From an uncultured Bacteroides sp. (GTDB lineage: Bacteria; Bacteroidota; Bacteroidia; Bacteroidales; Bacteroidaceae): 64,000 nucleotides of DNA. The first letter of the stretch is position 1. Every line of letters starts with the position of its first letter. The stretch is from NCBI RefSeq assembly GCF_958445495.1, contig NZ_CAUCSQ010000021.1:14303-78302 (forward strand), given 5' to 3'. Position numbers and translations under genes: made by a program. Shown in pieces: positions 36,588 through 45,564 of the stretch. The notes under the pieces were generated by a model. That model saw only the letters and a program-made list of their open reading frames with translations, made no database searches and was not told the DNA's origin.

Positions 36588-38144
36588 TTATGACAACTCA
36601 TTCCCCGGCCCTTTCCTGATAGCTTTCACCATGATTCCTGCGCCTGCAATCAGCATGACCGTAAACAGGAACAGGAAAATAAAGAAGGTGGTCTGCACCG
36701 ACCCTGTATCCAACTTGGATATGGCGACTGAGGTCGGGAGCATATCCCGGATTGCCCACGGCTGGCGCCCGCATTCGGCGACTATCCATCCGGCTTGTCC
36801 GGCGATGTATGCCAGAGGTATCGTCCACAAAGCAATCCGATGCATCCAACGCATTTTACTCAAATCTTTCTTGTAGACAAAGAAAAGGACGACGATAAAG
36901 AAAAGGATGAAATACCCGCCCAGAATGACCATCACACGGAAGGCGTAAAAATTCAGCGGAACATCCGGAACCAACTGGTTCACATCTTTAATATATCCAT
37001 ATCCGAAATAGGCGATGTTGTCCTGCAACACTTGGTATGCCGTCCGCGCATCTTCCTCGTTTCCCGCGCTCTTCGCCGCGCGATAGGCTGCCAACGCGCT
37101 GATGGCCGTCTTGCCCCGCTCAATCTTTTCCGCGGCGGAGAGAGCCGGCGTGCCGTCTTCCAACCGGTAACCGCCTTCTATGATATCCGCGATTCCCGGA
37201 ACATAGGCATTCGCATCACGCCCGGCAAGAAAAGAGAGCATGCCGGGTATTTCAATACGGAAAAGAAAAGGCTCTTTCCCGTCGTCATAGGTTTCTTTCC
37301 CGGTATTCAAGACTCCGATTCCTACCAGCCCTACGTTTTCACCTCCTTCATACAATCCTTCGACGGCAGCAAGTTTCATCGGCTGTGTCCGGGCAATCTG
37401 GTAGCCGGAACCGTCGCCCGTCCAAACGGCAAGCAGAGAGGCGGCCAATCCGAAAATCGCACCTATTTTAATACTGGCAAGCGCAAACTCCCGGTTACGT
37501 TTCTTCAATAAGTACCAACAACTGACACCGACTACAAACACGCCGCCAAGCACCCAGCCGGACAATACCGTATGAAAGAACTTGTTGACGGCCACCGGCG
37601 AAGTAGCCACCGCCCAGAAGTCCACCATTTCGTTACGCACCGTATCCGGGTTAAATTCCATGCCTACCGGATGTTGCATCCATGCATTGGCAACGAGAAT
37701 CCACCAAGCGGATATCGTGGCTCCCAAACCTGTCAGCCAGGTAGAAGCCAAATGGAAACGTTTGCTGACTTTCTCCCAACCGAAGAACATGACAGCGATA
37801 AAGGTGGCCTCCATAAAGAATGCCAGGATACCTTCTATGGCTAGCGGCGCGCCAAAAATATCACCGACAAACCAGGAATAATTGCTCCAGTTCGTGCCGA
37901 ACTCGAATTCGAGAATCAATCCGGTCGCTACGCCGATGGCAAAATTAATGCCGAAGAGCTTCATCCAGAACTTGGCGGTCCGTTTCCAGAATTCATTGCC
38001 TGTCTTATAATATAAGGTCTCCATAATCCCCATCACCACCGCCAGACCGAGTGTAAGAGGAACAAAAATCCAATGGTACATAGCCGTCATCGCAAATTGG
38101 GCTCTTGACCAATCAATCAGCGAAGTGTCGATACTTTCAATCAT
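36588..38144 (-). CDS. cydA: cytochrome bd ubiquinol oxidase subunit I
   Basis: A 518-residue haem-bearing subunit of cytochrome bd. The N-terminal RAQFAMTAMYHWIFVPLTLGLAVVMGIMETLYYKTG holds the first haem-ligand His, and EFEFGTNWSNYSWFVGDIFGAPLAIEGILAFFMEATF carries the conserved acidic residues of the proton path. The periplasmic quinol-binding loop spans about 250-350. A C-terminal helix set ends in VMLIAGAGIMVKAI. The length matches Bacteroides CydA. It lies between the DUF4492 gene (19 bp upstream) and cydB, all minus strand. Confidence 0.96.
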   Translation of the reverse strand: MIESIDTSLIDWSRAQFAMTAMYHWIFVPLTLGLAVVMGIMETLYYKTGNEFWKRTAKFWMKLFGINFAIGVATGLILEFEFGTNWSNYSWFVGDIFGAPLAIEGILAFFMEATFIAVMFFGWEKVSKRFHLASTWLTGLGATISAWWILVANAWMQHPVGMEFNPDTVRNEMVDFWAVATSPVAVNKFFHTVLSGWVLGGVFVVGVSCWYLLKKRNREFALASIKIGAIFGLAASLLAVWTGDGSGYQIARTQPMKLAAVEGLYEGGENVGLVGIGVLNTGKETYDDGKEPFLFRIEIPGMLSFLAGRDANAYVPGIADIIEGGYRLEDGTPALSAAEKIERGKTAISALAAYRAAKSAGNEEDARTAYQVLQDNIAYFGYGYIKDVNQLVPDVPLNFYAFRVMVILGGYFILFFIVVLFFVYKKDLSKMRWMHRIALWTIPLAYIAGQAGWIVAECGRQPWAIRDMLPTSVAISKLDTGSVQTTFFIFLFLFTVMLIAGAGIMVKAIRKGPGNELS

Positions 38145-38163
38145 AATTTATGCAGTTTAAGGG

Positions 38164-38400
38164 TTAAAATTCAACAGTCTTTTCCGGAAGGGCGCGCCGT
38201 ATCAGTTCATTTCCCACATACGTCCCTTTATCGGCATCTGTGGAATGCCTGCCGAGGAAATCCGGAAAAAAGAAAAGTTTCAGGATGAAGAACATGACAA
38301 ACAGTTTCAATAAGATGATAATCCATAAAGTACGTCCTAACGTCATACTACGGAAACCTTCCAAATAAAAGTTCCAAATGGAAAGCAGTGTATTTTTCAT
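38164..38400 (-). CDS. DUF4492 small membrane protein, cytochrome bd cluster
   Basis: A 78-residue protein with one membrane helix (LWIIILLKLFVMFFILKLFFF). The family DUF4492 is found in front of cydAB in Bacteroidetes and Campylobacterota. It is probably a small subunit or assembly factor of the oxidase, by analogy to CydX, although it is longer. It is the first gene of the cluster. Confidence 0.85.
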   Translation of the reverse strand: MKNTLLSIWNFYLEGFRSMTLGRTLWIIILLKLFVMFFILKLFFFPDFLGRHSTDADKGTYVGNELIRRALPEKTVEF

Positions 38401-38428
38401 ATCGCGACACTAAAATTTGTAATGAGTA

Positions 38429-38458
38429 CAAATATACAATTTCTATAAATAAAACAAA
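38429..38458 (-). promoter_or_regulatory. promoter of the DUF4492-cydAB operon
   Basis: On the minus strand TTTG (38458-38455), 18 bp, TATATTTG (38436-38429). The spacing is one base shorter than usual. Start codon at 38400, so the leader is short. Confidence 0.55.
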
Positions 38459-38564
38459 CAAATACCCTGAATTGTTGTAAGAATCCCTGTGTTTTTTCCG
38501 GAAAACCTGCCTATCGACAGAAAAAAATCATTTAACGGCGAAATAACGTAATCTGTCTATCGCT

Positions 38565-38596
38565 TTTGCCGTTCATATAATATGTACGTACCTTCG
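38565..38596 (+). promoter_or_regulatory. probable promoter of the tolC-mac operon
   Basis: TTTG (38565-38568), 20 bp, TACCTTCG (38589-38596), one mismatch to TAnnTTTG. The TolC-family gene starts at 38625. Confidence 0.5.
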
Positions 38597-38624
38597 TTTC
38601 CGGTAAATTAATAGAAAAACAAGT

Positions 38625-40016
38625 ATGATAAACGTAAGAAGATTGACAGTGATAGTATTTTTAGGCACAGGCATGCTGGCCGGCGTGGCTGCCCAAAACT
38701 CTTCGCTGCAGGCCGATACGCTGAGTGAGGCAAAGCTTCCCGACCAATGGGACTTGCAAACGTGTATTGACTATGCCCTTGAGCAGAATATCACAATCCG
38801 TAAAAACCGGGTTACTGCGGAAAGTACGCAGATTGACGTAAAGACGGCTAAGGCCGCCCTGTTTCCCAGCCTTTCGTTTTCTACCAGTCAGCAGGTAGTG
38901 AATCGCCCGTACCAGGAGTCAAGCAGCAGGGTGAGCGGCAATGAGATTATCAGCGCCAACAGCAAGACCAGTTATAACGGTAACTACGGCCTGAACGCTT
39001 CATGGACCATTTACAACGGCAGCAAACGGTTGAAGACTCTCAAACAGGAGAAATTGAACAATCAAGTGGCCGAACTGGATGTGGAGACGTCTGAAAACAG
39101 CATTCAGGAGTCTATCGCACAGGCTTACATCCAGATACTTTATGCGGCGGAATCTGTCCGGGTAAACGAGAATACGCTGCAAGTCTCCATCGCACAGCGT
39201 GACCGCGGGCAAGAGCTGCTGAACGCCGGGAGCATTGCCAAGAGCGATTTCGCACAACTGGAGGCGCAGGTCAGCACTGACCGTTATCAACTTGTCACAG
39301 CGCAAGCCACTTTGCAGGATTACAAATTACAACTTAAACAACTGCTTGAACTGGACGGGGAAAACGAGATGAATATTTATCTCCCTTCTTTGTCTGACGA
39401 GAATGTCTTGTCTCCGCTGCCCACGAAGAAGGATGTTTACGTAAACGCGCTCGCCACCCGTCCGGAGATTGAGGCAAGCAAACTGAACGTGAATGCTTCC
39501 GAACTGGAGATTGACATTGCCAAATCCGGCTATTTCCCGACAATCAGCCTCAGCGCGGGAATCGGTACGACGCACACCAGCGGCAGTGATTTCACTTTCG
39601 GCGAACAGGTGAAAAACGGATGGAACAATTCTATCGGCTTATCCGTGAGTGTTCCTATCTTTAACAACCGCCAGACGAAGAGTGCCATACAAAAAGCGAA
39701 GTTGCAGTACCAAACCAGCATGTTGTCTTTACTGGACGAACAGAAGGCCTTGTACAAGACAATCGAAGGTCTCTGGCTGGACGCCAACAGCGCGCAGCAA
39801 CGTTATGCGGCAGCCAATGAAAAGCTGAAAAGCACGCAAATCAGTTATGACCTGATTAGCGAACAGTTCAACTTGGGAATGAAAAATACCGTAGAGCTTC
39901 TTACCGAGAAAAACAATTTGCTGCAGGCTCGGCAAGAGCAACTTCAAGCTAAGTATATGGCAATACTGAACACTCAGTTGTTGAAGTTCTACCAGGGAGA
40001 GAAACTGGCTTTATAA
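38625..40016 (+). CDS. TolC-family outer-membrane efflux protein
   Basis: A 463-residue outer-membrane factor that forms the exit duct of a tripartite pump. It has a signal peptide (LTVIVFLGTGMLAGVAAQ), WDLQTCIDYALEQNITIRKNRVTAEST at the start of the first repeat, and two homologous coiled-coil/barrel repeats (about 50-250 and 260-460; the second contains SVPIFNNRQTKSAIQKAKLQYQTSMLSLLDEQKALYKTIEGLWLDANSAQQRY). It leads an operon with the adaptor, ATPase and permease genes that follow, which tells which pump it serves. Confidence 0.93.
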   Translation: MINVRRLTVIVFLGTGMLAGVAAQNSSLQADTLSEAKLPDQWDLQTCIDYALEQNITIRKNRVTAESTQIDVKTAKAALFPSLSFSTSQQVVNRPYQESSSRVSGNEIISANSKTSYNGNYGLNASWTIYNGSKRLKTLKQEKLNNQVAELDVETSENSIQESIAQAYIQILYAAESVRVNENTLQVSIAQRDRGQELLNAGSIAKSDFAQLEAQVSTDRYQLVTAQATLQDYKLQLKQLLELDGENEMNIYLPSLSDENVLSPLPTKKDVYVNALATRPEIEASKLNVNASELEIDIAKSGYFPTISLSAGIGTTHTSGSDFTFGEQVKNGWNNSIGLSVSVPIFNNRQTKSAIQKAKLQYQTSMLSLLDEQKALYKTIEGLWLDANSAQQRYAAANEKLKSTQISYDLISEQFNLGMKNTVELLTEKNNLLQARQEQLQAKYMAILNTQLLKFYQGEKLAL

Positions 40017-40093
40017 TGGACAGATAAGCTTTGTAATTTCGCGACAGGAAATATATACCAGCATTATAAATAAGTAAAAAGCATAATAAACGA

Positions 40094-41314
40094 ATGAAAA
40101 CAAAAAAGATTATTCTAATCGCTGCGGCAGTCGTCGTTGTTGTGGGAGCGGGAATCTGGCTCTTCACCGGCTCACCCGCCAAGCACAAGGTCACGTATGC
40201 CACTACTACCGTCGGCAAAGGCGATATCTCGAATTCGGTGACTGCTACCGGAACGATTGAACCGGTGACGGAAGTAGAAGTGGGTACACAGGTGTCCGGT
40301 ATCATTGACAAGATTTACGTAGATTATAATTCGGTAGTGACTCAAGGCCAGTTGATTGCCGAAATGGACCGGGTCACTCTGCAAAGCGAGCTGGCATCAC
40401 AGCAGGCGGCTTATGACGGCGCAAAGGCCGAATTCGAATATCAGGAAAAGAATTACCAACGCAGCAAAGGGTTGCACGAGAAATCCATGATTAGCGACAC
40501 GGATTATGAGGAGGCTCTCTATAATTACCAAAAAGCCAAAAGTAATTATGACAGCAGCAAGGCTGCCCTGGCAAAGGCTGAACGGAATCTTTCTTATGCT
40601 ACGATTACATCGCCGATTAACGGTGTGGTAATCAGCCGGGATGTGGAAGCCGGCCAGACTGTCGCTTCCGGATTCGAGACTCCTACCCTTTTCACCATCG
40701 CGGCGGACTTGACGAAGATGCAGGTAGTGGCCGATGTGGATGAAGCTGACATAGGCGGCGTGGAAGAGGGACAGCGCGCTACTTTCACGGTAGACGCTTA
40801 TCCGAATGACACATTCGAAGGGATTGTCACTCAAATCCGCCTGGGAGATTCAAGCAGTAGCAGCAGCACGACTACCAGCACCAGTACGGTGGTTACTTAT
40901 GAGGTGGTTATCTCCGCTCATAACCCGGACCTGAAACTGAAACCGCGCCTGACAGCTAACATTACGATTTACACTCTTGACAAGAAGGGTGTGTTGTCTG
41001 TCCCGAACAAGGCTTTGCGGTTCACTCCGGAACAACCGCTAATCGGCAAGAACGATATCGTGAAAGATTGCGAAGGGGAACATAAGGTCTGGACACGCGA
41101 GGAAAATACGTTCACCGCCCACCCGGTAGAAATCGGAATCACGAACGGAATATCTACGGAGATTATCAGCGGCGTCAGTGAAGGGATGCGGATTATCACG
41201 GAAGCTACCGTCGGTGTGATGCCGGGCGAGTCTCCGGAAGCGGAAGCCGGTTCCGAAACGGGGGAAAGAAGCCCGTTCATGCCGGGCCCTCCGGGAAGTA
41301 AGAAGAAAAAATAA
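40094..41314 (+). CDS. MacA-type periplasmic adaptor of an ABC efflux pump
   Basis: A 406-residue membrane-fusion protein. An N-terminal helix (KIILIAAAVVVVVGAGIWLFTG) anchors it to the inner membrane. A lipoyl/barrel-sandwich part (about 45-75 and 165-195, with VTATGTIEPVTEVEVGTQVSG and ATITSPINGVVISRDVEAGQTV) brackets a coiled-coil hairpin (about 95-160). A beta-barrel part follows, with an unusual serine/threonine-rich loop of about 15 residues near 255-270. The proline-rich tail ends PPGSKKKK. It links the TolC-family duct to the MacB-like permease encoded next. Confidence 0.92.
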   Translation: MKTKKIILIAAAVVVVVGAGIWLFTGSPAKHKVTYATTTVGKGDISNSVTATGTIEPVTEVEVGTQVSGIIDKIYVDYNSVVTQGQLIAEMDRVTLQSELASQQAAYDGAKAEFEYQEKNYQRSKGLHEKSMISDTDYEEALYNYQKAKSNYDSSKAALAKAERNLSYATITSPINGVVISRDVEAGQTVASGFETPTLFTIAADLTKMQVVADVDEADIGGVEEGQRATFTVDAYPNDTFEGIVTQIRLGDSSSSSSTTTSTSTVVTYEVVISAHNPDLKLKPRLTANITIYTLDKKGVLSVPNKALRFTPEQPLIGKNDIVKDCEGEHKVWTREENTFTAHPVEIGITNGISTEIISGVSEGMRIITEATVGVMPGESPEAEAGSETGERSPFMPGPPGSKKKK

Positions 41315-41320
41315 TCATTC

Positions 41321-41404
41321 AATGTGCCGGTCTTGCCGTCTGCCGGCCTGTTATGTCACGGCCTCATCAGGCGATAGGAGGATTGGCGCGCCAACTGGCA
41401 CATT
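41321..41404 (+). repeat. intergenic stem-bounded spacer 1 of the mac operon
   Basis: AATGTGCC (41321-41328) pairs with GGCACATT (41397-41404), and the word CTGGCACATTAGCACATTATT runs on to the next start codon. A related spacer with another stem lies at 42178-42247. Confidence 0.45.
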
Positions 41405-41419
41405 AGCACATTATTTACA

Positions 41420-42163
41420 ATGAAAAAAGTAATTGAACTTCAAAATATCAAACGTAACTTTCAGGTAGGGGAAGAAACCGTCCATGCGTTACGGGGAGTC
41501 TCGTTCACAATCAATGAGGGGGAGTTTGTCACTATCATGGGAACTTCCGGTTCGGGAAAGTCTACGCTGCTCAACACATTAGGCTGCCTGGACACTCCGA
41601 CCAGCGGGGAATATTTCCTTGACGGAATCTCTGTCCGTACTATGAGCAAGTCTCAGCGTGCGATATTGAGAAACCGGAAAATCGGTTTTGTATTCCAGAA
41701 CTATAACTTGCTTCCCAAGACGACGGCAGTGGAGAATGTGGAATTACCGTTAATGTACAACTCTTCCGTCAGCGCCGCCGAACGCCGCCGCCGGTCTATC
41801 GAGGCTTTACAGGCGGTGGGACTGGGAGACCGTTTGGAACATAAGTCCAACCAGATGTCCGGCGGGCAAATGCAACGTGTCGCCATCGCCCGCGCGTTGG
41901 TGAACAATCCTGCCGTTATTCTCGCCGACGAAGCTACCGGAAATCTCGACACCCGCACTTCTTTCGAGATACTTGTCTTGTTTCAGAAGCTGCACGCAGA
42001 AGGACGTACTATCATCTTCGTTACGCACAATCCTGAAATTGCGCAGTACAGCAGCCGGAACATCCGGTTGCGCGACGGTCATGTGATAGAGGATATCGTC
42101 AACAAGGATATTCTGTCAGCGGCCGAAGCGCTGGCGGCGTTACCGAAAAACGATGAGGATTAA
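41420..42163 (+). CDS. MacB-type ABC transporter ATP-binding protein
   Basis: A 247-residue ATPase of the LolD/MacB group. Walker A GTSGSGKST (about 41-49), Q-loop FVFQNYNLLP, signature SGGQMQRVAIARAL (about 144-157), Walker B VILADEATGNLD, and the switch His in IIFVTHNPEIA are all present. In Bacteroides the ATPase and permease of MacB-type exporters are often separate genes, as here. It powers the efflux complex with its neighbours. Confidence 0.94.
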   Translation: MKKVIELQNIKRNFQVGEETVHALRGVSFTINEGEFVTIMGTSGSGKSTLLNTLGCLDTPTSGEYFLDGISVRTMSKSQRAILRNRKIGFVFQNYNLLPKTTAVENVELPLMYNSSVSAAERRRRSIEALQAVGLGDRLEHKSNQMSGGQMQRVAIARALVNNPAVILADEATGNLDTRTSFEILVLFQKLHAEGRTIIFVTHNPEIAQYSSRNIRLRDGHVIEDIVNKDILSAAEALAALPKNDED

Positions 42164-42177
42164 TAATTATTCAATAC

Positions 42178-42247
42178 GCCGATATGCTGGCACGCCGGTT
42201 GCCTGCAGGGTAATATTGCCGGAAAAACCGGGAATCAGCATATTGGC
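42178..42247 (+). repeat. intergenic stem-bounded spacer 2 of the mac operon
   Basis: GCCGATATGCTG (42178-42189) pairs with CAGCATATTGGC (42236-42247) with one mismatch. The following sequence GGCATATCAGCAATTTATT resembles the end of spacer 1. Confidence 0.45.
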
Positions 42248-42267
42248 ATATCAGCAATTTATTCATT

Positions 42268-43488
42268 ATGAATGGAACTAATTTATTTAAGATAGCTCTC
42301 CGGGCACTGGCGAACAATAAGCTACGCGCTTTTCTTACCATGCTCGGCATCATCATCGGTGTGGCTTCTGTCATCACGATGCTTGCCATCGGACAGGGTT
42401 CGAAGAAAAGTATCCAGCAGCAAATATCCGAGATGGGCTCGAACATGATAATGATTCATCCGGGAGCCGATATGCGGGGAGGGGTCCGGCAAGACCCTTC
42501 GGAGATGCAGACTTTAAAACTGACCGACTATGAGGCTCTGCGCGACGAGACGAGTTTCCTGTCTGCCATCAGTCCCAATGTTTCTTCGTCGGGACAGCTC
42601 ATTGCCGGCAATAACAACTATCCCGCTTCTGTCAACGGAGTCGGGACCGAATATCTCGACATCCGCCAATTGACTGTCGAGAACGGGGAAATGTTCACGG
42701 AAGCCGATATCCAGAGCTCTGCCAAGGTATGTGTTATCGGAAAGACGATAGTAGATAATCTTTTCCCTGACGGAAGCGACCCGGTAGGAAAGATAATCCG
42801 TTTCAGCCAAGTACCGCTCCGCGTGGTAGGCGTACTCAAATCAAAAGGTTACAACTCTATGGGACAGGACCAGGATGCTATCGTGCTCGCGCCTTACACT
42901 ACAGTCATGAAGCGTATGCTCGCCGTCACTTACCTGCAAGGTATTTTTGCCTCTGCCCTTACCGAGGATATGACTGATTATGCCACAGAGGAGATTACCG
43001 AGATTCTCCGCCGCAACCATAAGTTGAAGGAGTCGGATGACGATAATTTCACCATCCGCACGCAGCAGGAGTTAAGTACGATGTTAAACTCCACGACTGA
43101 CCTGATGACGACTCTTCTTGCCTGTATCGCCGGCATTTCATTAGTGGTGGGAGGTATCGGAATCATGAATATCATGTATGTATCGGTTACGGAACGTACG
43201 CGGGAAATCGGACTCCGTATGTCTGTCGGGGCACGGGGTATCGATATTTTAAGCCAGTTCCTGATTGAAGCCATCCTGATTAGCATCACCGGCGGCATCA
43301 TCGGAGTGGTTATCGGCTGCGGCGCCAGTTGGATTGTAAAAAGTGTGGCGCACTGGCCCATTTATATCCAGCCGTGGAGCGTATTCCTGTCTTTTGCCGT
43401 GTGTACCGTCACCGGAGTCTTTTTCGGATGGTATCCTGCAAAGAAAGCTGCAGATTTAGACCCGATAGAGGCGATTAGATACGAATAA
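42268..43488 (+). CDS. MacB/FtsX-family ABC transporter permease
   Basis: A 406-residue permease. Helix 1 (RAFLTMLGIIIGVASVITMLAIGQGSKKSIQQQI) is followed by a large periplasmic MacB_PCD domain (about 50-260) and a C-terminal FtsX domain with three helices (about 280-400; IMNIMYVSVTERTREIGLRMSVGARGIDIL is the family signature). It forms, with the ATPase, a mechanotransmission exporter for peptides, lipids or drugs. Operon position and length are typical. Confidence 0.94.
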   Translation: MNGTNLFKIALRALANNKLRAFLTMLGIIIGVASVITMLAIGQGSKKSIQQQISEMGSNMIMIHPGADMRGGVRQDPSEMQTLKLTDYEALRDETSFLSAISPNVSSSGQLIAGNNNYPASVNGVGTEYLDIRQLTVENGEMFTEADIQSSAKVCVIGKTIVDNLFPDGSDPVGKIIRFSQVPLRVVGVLKSKGYNSMGQDQDAIVLAPYTTVMKRMLAVTYLQGIFASALTEDMTDYATEEITEILRRNHKLKESDDDNFTIRTQQELSTMLNSTTDLMTTLLACIAGISLVVGGIGIMNIMYVSVTERTREIGLRMSVGARGIDILSQFLIEAILISITGGIIGVVIGCGASWIVKSVAHWPIYIQPWSVFLSFAVCTVTGVFFGWYPAKKAADLDPIEAIRYE

Positions 43489-43506
43489 ACCACTATCTTT
43501 GTCTTT

Positions 43507-44562
43507 ATGAAACAAACTCTTACATCCGCACGTCGTCCCCTGGAAATACTGATACATATTATCAGCTGGGGGATTATGTTCGGTTTCCCGTTCTTTTTCG
43601 TCGAACGCGGGAACGGGATTATCAACTGGCTGGCTTACGTGCGCCACGCAGCCGTGCCTTTATCTTTCATGATTGCGTTCTACACCAATTATTTTATTCT
43701 GGTTCCCCGCTATCTTTTTCAGAACCAGGCTAAAAAATATATCACTTACAACATTGTCTTATTATTGATTATCGGACTGTTGTTGCAACTCTGGCAAAAC
43801 TTGACATTTGATCCGTCTATGGCGCCTAAACGTCAGGGAATGCCTCCGGGATGGCTGTTTTTTGCCAGGGATATGCTGAGCCTTGTTTTCACAATCGGAT
43901 TGAGCGCGGCTATCCGCATGAGCGCCCGATGGACACAGAATGAGGCTGCCCGCAAGGAAGCGGAAAAGAGCCGTGCAGAAGCCGAACTGAAGAATTTACG
44001 CAACCAACTGAATCCGCATTTTCTGCTGAATACCCTGAACAATATTTATGCGTTGATTGCATTCGACTCGGATAAGGCGCAACAGGCTGTACAGGAATTG
44101 AGCAAACTGCTGCGATATGTTTTATATGACAACCAGCAGACATATGTTCCTTTATGCAAAGAGGTGGATTTTATCCGTAATTACATCGAGTTGATGCGTA
44201 TTCGCCTGTCATCCAACGTGAAAATGACTACCCGATTTGATATTAAGCCCGACAGCCAGACGCTCATCGCCCCGCTTATTTTCATTTCTCTGATTGAGAA
44301 TGCTTTTAAGCATGGCATCTCTCCCACTGAAACCAGTTTTATCAGTATCCGTATTTCGGAGAATGACAAAGAGGTGGTTTGCGAAATATGCAACAGCAAT
44401 CATCCCAAGACGACGGAAGACAAGAGTGGTTCGGGGGTGGGACTAGAACAGGTCAGCCGCCGGCTGGAGATTTTATATCCGAAGGCATATACCTGGTCGA
44501 AGGGGGTCTCGAAGGACGGAAAGGTGTATGAATCGAGATTGAGTATCAGAATCGGGGAATAG
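43507..44562 (+). CDS. LytS-type sensor histidine kinase
   Basis: A 351-residue kinase of the His_kinase (PF06580) class. Four N-terminal membrane helices (about 13-135) are followed by a short coiled coil, the phospho-acceptor His171 in LRNQLNPHFLLNTLNNIYAL, and an ATPase domain with FISLIENAFKHGI and GSGVGLEQVSRRLEILY. It has no extracellular sensor domain, so it probably senses the membrane state. It lies 18 bp after the efflux permease and 35 bp before its LytTR partner, suggesting that it reports on stress the pump relieves. Confidence 0.94.
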   Translation: MKQTLTSARRPLEILIHIISWGIMFGFPFFFVERGNGIINWLAYVRHAAVPLSFMIAFYTNYFILVPRYLFQNQAKKYITYNIVLLLIIGLLLQLWQNLTFDPSMAPKRQGMPPGWLFFARDMLSLVFTIGLSAAIRMSARWTQNEAARKEAEKSRAEAELKNLRNQLNPHFLLNTLNNIYALIAFDSDKAQQAVQELSKLLRYVLYDNQQTYVPLCKEVDFIRNYIELMRIRLSSNVKMTTRFDIKPDSQTLIAPLIFISLIENAFKHGISPTETSFISIRISENDKEVVCEICNSNHPKTTEDKSGSGVGLEQVSRRLEILYPKAYTWSKGVSKDGKVYESRLSIRIGE

Positions 44563-44597
44563 ACGGAATTGTCAAGTATTAAATAACAGATAGAATT

Positions 44598-45296
44598 ATG
44601 GTGTTACGTTGTGCAATCGTAGATGATGAACCTTTAGCTCTCAGCCTGCTGGAGAGTTATGTTAATAAAACTCCGTTTCTGCAGCTTACCGGAAAGTATT
44701 CCAGCGCAGTCCAGGCTATGAAGGAGTTGCCGGGCGAAGAAGTGGACTTGCTTTTTCTGGATATCCAGATGCCGGAACTTAACGGACTGGAATTTTCCAA
44801 AATGGTAGATTCGCATACCCGGATTGTATTTACCACGGCTTTCGGCCAATATGCCATTGACGGTTATCGTGTCAACGCGCTCGATTATCTGTTAAAGCCT
44901 ATCTCGTATGTGGATTTCCTGCAAGCAGCCAACAAAGCTCTCCAATGGTTCGAGCTGGTACAGAAACCGGAGGAGATTGACAGTATTTTCGTGAAAAGCG
45001 ACTATAAGTTAGTGCAGGTGGAACTGAAGAAAATCATGTATATCGAAGGCCTGAAAGATTATATCAAAATTTATACAGAGGATGCTTCCAAACCGATTCT
45101 GTCATTAATGAGCATGAAAGCAATGGAGGAGCTTTTGCCGTCCAGCCGGTTCATCCGCGTACATCGCTCATTTATTGTACAGAAGGATAAAATACGTGTC
45201 ATCGACCGCGGCCGCATCGTATTCGATAAAACTTATATCCCCATCAGCGACAGCTATAAACAAGTTTTTCAGACTTTCCTCGATGAAAGAAGCTAA
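44598..45296 (+). CDS. LytTR-family response regulator
   Basis: A 232-residue regulator: receiver domain (1-120) with phospho-acceptor Asp55 in LLFLDIQMPELNG and the conserved Lys in DYLLKPISY, followed by a LytTR DNA-binding domain (about 135-230; IMYIEGLKDYIKIYTED and FIRVHRSFIVQKDKI). It is the partner of the LytS-type kinase just upstream. LytTR proteins bind paired short repeats; no clear site was found near the tolC promoter. Confidence 0.95.
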   Translation: MVLRCAIVDDEPLALSLLESYVNKTPFLQLTGKYSSAVQAMKELPGEEVDLLFLDIQMPELNGLEFSKMVDSHTRIVFTTAFGQYAIDGYRVNALDYLLKPISYVDFLQAANKALQWFELVQKPEEIDSIFVKSDYKLVQVELKKIMYIEGLKDYIKIYTEDASKPILSLMSMKAMEELLPSSRFIRVHRSFIVQKDKIRVIDRGRIVFDKTYIPISDSYKQVFQTFLDERS

Positions 45297-45342
45297 TGTT
45301 TAGCTATTTTATCGGCAAAAAAGAGAATTTTGTCGATTATAG

Positions 45343-45373
45343 TTTGCCAAAAGATGTTTTATATATACCTTTG
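45343..45373 (+). promoter_or_regulatory. perfect Bacteroides promoter in a gene-free stretch
   Basis: TTTG (45343-45346), 19 bp, TACCTTTG (45366-45373). Both elements and spacing fit the consensus exactly. No protein gene follows for 340 bp, but a terminator lies about 75 bp downstream. Confidence 0.65.
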
Positions 45374-45378
45374 CAACG

Positions 45379-45490
45379 AACAGAAAGGGATTGTGAAATT
45401 CCAAGAATAGAATAGTTTAGTTAAGTCTAGTTTAGTTTTTGTGTTGATAGCTCCCTCGTCGGCGGACGAACTAGGGAGCTATTTTTATAT
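45379..45490 (+). ncRNA. candidate small RNA of about 110 nt
   Basis: A transcript from the promoter at 45343-45373 would begin near 45379 and end after the hairpin 45447-45482 plus T-tract 45483-45487. The body has no start codon with a useful frame, and contains a run of TTTAGTT/TCTAGTT words. I recognise no known RNA family. Alternatively the hairpin only terminates the LytTR operon, 150 bp upstream. Confidence 0.5.
45447..45487 (+). terminator. strong intrinsic terminator
   Basis: ATAGCTCCCT (45447-45456) pairs with AGGGAGCTAT (45473-45482), with an inner CGTC/GACG stem around loop GGCG and a four-base bulge, then TTTTT. Confidence 0.75.
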
Positions 45491-45564
45491 CTGATAATCA
45501 ACTAATTACAGTATAAACCGAACTAAATTGTATTCATATTAGTAGCTATATATGAGACTCAAAA

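Noticed and set aside
36795..37511. 238-codon open frame on the plus strand
   Set aside because: Antisense to cydA; shadow of its codon pattern.
45379..45490. 6S RNA or tmRNA
   Set aside because: Too short and without the central bubble of 6S RNA or the tag frame of tmRNA.
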